This document shows, in pieces, positions 61,016 to 64,000 of a stretch of DNA of 64,000 nt. Under the pieces are notes generated by a model that did not search any database, was not told the origin of the DNA, and saw only the letters and a list, made by a program, of their open reading frames with translations. The stretch comes from Cupriavidus sp. YR651. GTDB lineage: Bacteria > Pseudomonadota > Gammaproteobacteria > Burkholderiales > Burkholderiaceae. Positions within the stretch are counted from its first letter, which is position 1. Each line of letters opens with the position of its first letter. The stretch covers positions 1 to 64,000 of the forward strand of contig NZ_FMYZ01000015.1 of the NCBI RefSeq assembly GCF_900101625.1. Direction: 5' to 3'. Made by a program: the position numbers and the translations under genes.

Positions 61016-61993
61016 ATGCTCAAGCGCCCTGCCTTTCTTCGCATGCGTCATGCGGTCATCGCCGCGGCAATGACGCTGGTCATGCCTGCCGCGATGGCCT
61101 GGACCAACAAGCCCGTGCGCGTGCTGGTGCCGGCGCCCGCCGGCGGCACCATGGATGTCATGGCGCGCCTGCTGGCCGACCAGCTTTCCGTCGACCTCGG
61201 CCAGCCCGTGGTGGTCGACAACAAGCCCGGCGGTGGCGGCGCCATCGCGATTTCCGCGTTGCTCTCGGCACCGGCCGACGGCCAGACCATCATGGTGACG
61301 GCGACCAATGTGCTGACGGAAGTCCCGCAGGTACAGAAGGTTGCCTATGACACCATGCGCGATGTCCGGCCGCTGGCAGCGGTAGGCCGCTCGCGGATGG
61401 TGCTGGTCGGCACGCCGTCGCTGCCCGCCAAGGATCTGAAGAGCCTGATCTCCTACGTCAAGGCCAATCCGGGCAAGCTCGGCTTTGCCTCGTACAGCGC
61501 GGGCACGGCATCGCACTACGCCGGCGTGATCCTGAATCAGGAAGCCGGCATGGACCTGCAGCACGTGCCGTTCGCCGGCTCGGGCCCGGCACTGGCCCAG
61601 GTAATGGGCGGACAGATCCCGCTGATGTACGACGGCATGGTGACGTCCCTGCCAATGATCCGCGCCGGCAAGGTCCAGCCGTATGCCGTGGCGTCCAAGT
61701 CGCGCTCGCCGCTGCTGCCGCAGGTGCCGACGTTCGCCGAACAAGGCTACCCCGATATCGATTTCAGCAACTGGGTTGGCGTGGTCGCCTCCGCGCAGAT
61801 GTCGGCCGACATGTCGCAGAAGATCCAGGCGGCGGTCTACAAGGCCGCAGGCACGCCGAAGCTGCGTGAGCGGCTGGAAGGCCTCGGCTATGAGCCGATG
61901 CCGCCGGAATCCCTGTCCGAACTCGGCCGCGATCTCCGCACCGAATACGATCGCAATGCCGGCATCGTGAAGACGTTCAACATCAAGCCCTGA
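61016..61993 (+). CDS. Tripartite tricarboxylate transporter receptor (Bug/TctC family)
   Basis: A 325-residue periplasmic binding protein with a signal peptide ending AAMAW. The Bug pattern is present: TNKPVRVLVPAPAGGTMDVMA, VVDNKPGGGGAIAIS, HVPFAGSGPALAQVMGGQIPLM and a C-terminal VKTFNIKP. GGAGACAAC precedes the ATG. It follows BKACE and DUF1289 after a 139-bp gap with its own AT-rich promoter-like stretch. It probably brings in the substrate of the BKACE route. Confidence 0.93.
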   Translation: MLKRPAFLRMRHAVIAAAMTLVMPAAMAWTNKPVRVLVPAPAGGTMDVMARLLADQLSVDLGQPVVVDNKPGGGGAIAISALLSAPADGQTIMVTATNVLTEVPQVQKVAYDTMRDVRPLAAVGRSRMVLVGTPSLPAKDLKSLISYVKANPGKLGFASYSAGTASHYAGVILNQEAGMDLQHVPFAGSGPALAQVMGGQIPLMYDGMVTSLPMIRAGKVQPYAVASKSRSPLLPQVPTFAEQGYPDIDFSNWVGVVASAQMSADMSQKIQAAVYKAAGTPKLRERLEGLGYEPMPPESLSELGRDLRTEYDRNAGIVKTFNIKP

Positions 61994-62074
61994 TTCGGGC
62001 ACGGAAACGAGCGCGGAAACGAGCCCGGCATCGCGCGTCGATCCACCGCAGTCGGCATTGGGGGGGTGCAGCCG

Positions 62075-62209
62075 TCACTGGCTGCACTCCTGCCACACAG
62101 CCGCCATGCGGGCACGCACCGAGCCGTTCGAGATGTTGCTGTCAGGATAGACGGGGCATCCAATCCGATCGAGATCGGCGCGCCCACGCGCTTCAATCTG
62201 CCGGACCAT
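62075..62209 (-). CDS. Short ORF, third and most diverged copy of the X-type gene
   Basis: Encodes 44 residues starting MVRQIEARG, the same first nine as the X gene at 62804-63037, and then CPVYPD and NGSVRARMAAVWQECSQ, which resemble CPVSGG and LSNARQRMAFVLRAARQ of X. It overlaps the stop of the Y-type gene at 62193 by 17 bp. It is probably a shortened copy in the tandem array. Expression is not certain. Confidence 0.45.
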   Translation of the reverse strand: MVRQIEARGRADLDRIGCPVYPDSNISNGSVRARMAAVWQECSQ

Positions 62210-62454
62210 CCTCTATGAACGGCGGCCCGCTCAGTTGCAGCGTGATCAGGTATCGCTCATCGGCAGGCCGGTTTTCGTGGACGAAGCGGCGTACGCCCAG
62301 CGAGACCTGATATTTGTCGCCGGCGATCCAGAAGGACTGAGGCGCGTCGTTGCTGCGCATCTGGGCGCGCATGGCCGGCGTGTCAGTGATGGCCGCCGAG
62401 TCCTTCGCGCGAATCTGCCGCCACCCTCCGCGTCGGAGCTGATCCTGCAAGTCC
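62182..62454. repeat. Direct repeat unit 1 of the tandem cassette
   Basis: This 273-bp segment and 63010-63282 differ at only a few positions (for example CTCAGTTGC against CTCACTTGC), with an offset of 828 bp. It covers the C-terminal part of the Y-type gene and the X-type start. The rest of the two cassettes is much less alike, so this part looks recently duplicated or converted. Confidence 0.9.
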
Positions 62455-62804
62455 AGGAGCAGGGACATAGCCTCATCAAGTGGCAGCGTCTCGACCTGGG
62501 GCGACATGGTCACTAGCTCCACAACGCCCTCTCGATTTGCAAAGACGCTGAGAAACTTCGCCGCGGGCGTCGCAAACCCATACTGGGGGTCGTTGAATCG
62601 CAGTGCAGCGGGGCGCAGGACAAACAGGTTAATGTAGTTGTACCGTGTCGCCTCGGGTAGCGTAGACCGCGATTGTTGCCGCACCTGCTCGTAGCGCTCA
62701 CCTATGGTCAGGATGACCTCATCGGTCGGTCGAATCATCGCGTAGCCACACCAAACCGCGCCGCACGCCAGAAAGGCCACTGCGGCCCACCATTTCCATT
62801 TCAT
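62193..62804 (-). CDS. Membrane-anchored protein of unknown function, Y-type copy 1
   Basis: A 203-residue protein with one N-terminal membrane helix (WWAAVAFLACGAVWCGYAMI). It continues with PTDEVILTIGERYEQVRQQSRSTLP and a C-terminal half (GGWRQIRAKDSAAITDTPAM, DKYQVSLGVRRFVHENRP, LQLSGPPFIEDGPAD) that is nearly identical to the gene at 63021. The bulk is probably periplasmic. The ATG overlaps the TAA of the preceding X gene (TAATG), which indicates translational coupling. I do not know the family; a role as immunity protein for a secreted toxin is possible but unproven. Confidence 0.75.
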   Translation of the reverse strand: MKWKWWAAVAFLACGAVWCGYAMIRPTDEVILTIGERYEQVRQQSRSTLPEATRYNYINLFVLRPAALRFNDPQYGFATPAAKFLSVFANREGVVELVTMSPQVETLPLDEAMSLLLDLQDQLRRGGWRQIRAKDSAAITDTPAMRAQMRSNDAPQSFWIAGDKYQVSLGVRRFVHENRPADERYLITLQLSGPPFIEDGPAD

Positions 62805-63037
62805 TACCGTCTCCCATGCGCCAAGAGGAACAGCGAACTTTCCACCGCGTACTTTTCGTGTGGGTGGCGCAGCAGTTCGTCGAATTGTCGTGCGGCCCGC
62901 AGCACGAACGCCATCCGTTGCCGCGCATTGGATAGGACGGCAAGCGGCTGTTTGCTGGATTCTCCTGCTCCGCGCTTGCCCCCTGAGACGGGGCATTTAT
63001 TACCTGCGTGCCCACGCGCTTCAATCTGCCGGACCAT
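62804..63037 (-). CDS. Cytoplasmic protein of unknown function, X-type copy (shortened)
   Basis: A 77-residue protein starting MVRQIEARGHAGNKCPVSG. Its C-terminal 60 residues (ARQRMAFVLRAARQFDELL and HPHEKYAVESSLFLLAHG) match the C-terminus of the X-type gene at 63641 (QQRMAFVLRAAQRFDELL, HPHEKYAVESSLFLIADG). The N-terminus differs because the duplication joined the end of the Y gene to it. It overlaps the Y stop before it and the Y start after it. Confidence 0.6.
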   Translation of the reverse strand: MVRQIEARGHAGNKCPVSGGKRGAGESSKQPLAVLSNARQRMAFVLRAARQFDELLRHPHEKYAVESSLFLLAHGRR

Positions 63038-63282
63038 CCTCTATGAACGGCGGCCCGCTCACTTGCAGCGTGATCAGGTATCGCTCATCGGCAGGCCGGT
63101 TTTCGTGGACGAAGCGGCGTACGCCCAGCGAGACCTGATATTTGTCGCCAGCGATCCAGAAGGACTGAGGCGCGTCGTTGCTGCGCATCTGGGCGCGCAT
63201 GGCCGGCGTGTCAGTGATGGCCGGCGAATCCTTCGCGCGAATCTGCCGCCACCCTCCGCGTCGGAGCTGATCCTGCAAGCCC
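63010..63282. repeat. Direct repeat unit 2 of the tandem cassette
   Basis: Partner of 62182-62454. It encodes the same C-terminal Y segment and the X start. The very high identity here against the low identity elsewhere in the two cassettes suggests gene conversion or a recent second duplication. Confidence 0.9.
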
Positions 63283-63644
63283 ACCAGGACAGCCATGGTC
63301 TCATCAAGCGGCAGTGTTTCCAGTTGTGGGGAGAGTTCTACGCCCTCAACCATCCCTCCGCTGTCGTAGTGCACCACGAAGTACTTCGCGGGTGGCGTTG
63401 TGAAGCCGTATTTCGGATCCAAAAGATGCAGGGTTGCCGGACGACTCAGGACACCTACCCAGTTTGCGCCGGGCTCTGCGGGTGGCAGCGTCGATTCGGA
63501 TTGCTTTCGCACCTGCTCGTACGGCTCACCTATGGTCAGCAGCACCTTGTCGGTGGGGCGCAACGCGGCGTAAGCCCCCAACACGCCGCACACCAGAATG
63601 GCCGCTGCGATGTACCCATGCCGTCTCACTCTCGGAGATCTCAT
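63021..63644 (-). CDS. Membrane-anchored protein of unknown function, Y-type copy 2
   Basis: A 207-residue protein from the ATG at 63644, with GGAGG in front. One N-terminal membrane helix (YIAAAILVCGVLGAYAAL) is followed by RPTDKVLLTIGEPYEQVRKQSESTLPP. The C-terminal half is nearly identical to copy 1. The ATG overlaps the TGA of the X gene before it, so the X and Y products are probably made together. The middle third (residues about 60-110) has diverged from copy 1. Confidence 0.75.
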   Translation of the reverse strand: MRSPRVRRHGYIAAAILVCGVLGAYAALRPTDKVLLTIGEPYEQVRKQSESTLPPAEPGANWVGVLSRPATLHLLDPKYGFTTPPAKYFVVHYDSGGMVEGVELSPQLETLPLDETMAVLVGLQDQLRRGGWRQIRAKDSPAITDTPAMRAQMRSNDAPQSFWIAGDKYQVSLGVRRFVHENRPADERYLITLQVSGPPFIEDGPAD

Positions 63645-64000
63645 TTCCACCTCCCGTCCGCGATCAAGAACAGCGAACTTTCCACCGCGTACTTTTCGTG
63701 TGGGTGGCGCAGCAGTTCGTCAAAGCGTTGCGCGGCCCGCAGCACGAACGCCATCCGTTGCTGCACGCTTGACAAGTCGGCAAGCGGGTGTTTGCTGAAT
63801 CTCTCCCGCGCCGCGTTTGCCCCGGAGACTGTGCATTGATTAGCCAGGATCAACTGGACTTCCTGAGCGGACCCCGTGGGAAGATGGAGCGCCCAGGCTA
63901 GCTGGTTCGCTCGCATCAGCATCGCGAACACTGGATCGTCGTACATGGAAGACTGCAGGATATTCGCCTGCTCATGCCAAGCCAGCAGTTCCACCCCCCT
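63641..64000 (-). CDS. X-type protein, N-terminus cut by the window edge
   Basis: The frame is open to the window edge. The visible part has about 119 residues: ANQLAWALHLPTGSAQEVQLI, then NQCTVSGANAARERFSKHP and the conserved HPHEKYAVESSLFLIADGRWK. No signal peptide is in the visible part. A GTG at 63994 is possible as start but has AGGGGG directly against it, so the real start probably lies further out. Function is unknown. It is the upstream member of the coupled X-Y pair. Confidence 0.6.
   Translation of the reverse strand, partial: RGVELLAWHEQANILQSSMYDDPVFAMLMRANQLAWALHLPTGSAQEVQLILANQCTVSGANAARERFSKHPLADLSSVQQRMAFVLRAAQRFDELLRHPHEKYAVESSLFLIADGRWK

Noticed and set aside
62066..62087. 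Hairpin GTGCAGCC/GGCTGCAC after the Bug gene as a terminator
   Set aside because: The stem is good but there is no T-run, and it overlaps the end of the short X-type frame. I could not decide on its role.

Overview
This is a GC-rich window of bacterial chromosome or megaplasmid. The gene content points to a beta-proteobacterium of the Burkholderiaceae, most likely Cupriavidus or a close relative. The grounds are two Bug/TctC-type tripartite tricarboxylate receptors, a CzcCBA-type metal efflux set, a paaABCDE cluster with divergent paaX, a gentisate pathway, a Burkholderiales-type porin and many LysR regulators. The genus is an inference. I saw no tRNA, rRNA, CRISPR array or transposase gene.

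Layout. 1-1.64 kb: end of a chaperone/usher fimbrial cluster (usher start cut by the window edge, chaperone, pilin). 2.3-8.1 kb: czcCBA-like heavy-metal RND efflux. 8.4-11.6 kb: a CitE-like lyase and a CaiB-type CoA transferase, divergent from a LysR gene. 11.8-16.2 kb: an EmrAB-NodT type tripartite drug exporter. 16.3-18.4 kb: a Bug receptor and a TSUP permease. 18.5-24.9 kb: 3-hydroxybenzoate to gentisate to fumarate plus pyruvate (transporter, nagX, nagL, nagK, nagI) with a divergent LysR gene. 25-31 kb: a DUF938 methyltransferase, a PhoX-like protein, a YigZ protein, a ferredoxin, and an ActP/DUF485 pair. 31.1-39.1 kb: phenylacetate catabolism (paaABCDE, paaN, paaK; divergent paaX). 39.2-42.9 kb: an esterase, TSUP permease, ABM monooxygenase and unusual P450. 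43.3-46.9 kb: small exported proteins of unknown role. 46.9-53.8 kb: an RND multidrug pump preceded by a histidine kinase, a FixJ-type regulator and a lone receiver. 54.2-62 kb: a hydrolase, porin, small exported proteins, an AraC regulator, a BKACE enzyme, DUF1289 and a Bug receptor. 62-64 kb: a tandemly duplicated, translationally coupled two-gene cassette of unknown function.

Regulatory structure not explained by the genes. (1) A 112-191 bp palindromic repeat occurs four times, at 17289, 19941, 27718 and 41629. Its terminal stem changes in a compensatory way between copies, and three of the four copies begin exactly at the stop codon of a gene. (2) The AraC gene at 58472 overlaps a promoter with tandem 21-bp-spaced TGTCCC boxes. 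The same promoter layout recurs at 54095, in front of the hydrolase and porin genes, which suggests one small regulon. (3) A TTGGAC/GTCCAA palindrome together with a GTCATGACAA block occurs upstream of both the RND pump genes and the lone receiver gene, and probably marks sites of the FixJ-type regulator. (4) Five copies of an exact 15-bp-period repeat lie in front of the EmrB-like gene.

All calls come from reading the sequence. No database search was possible.
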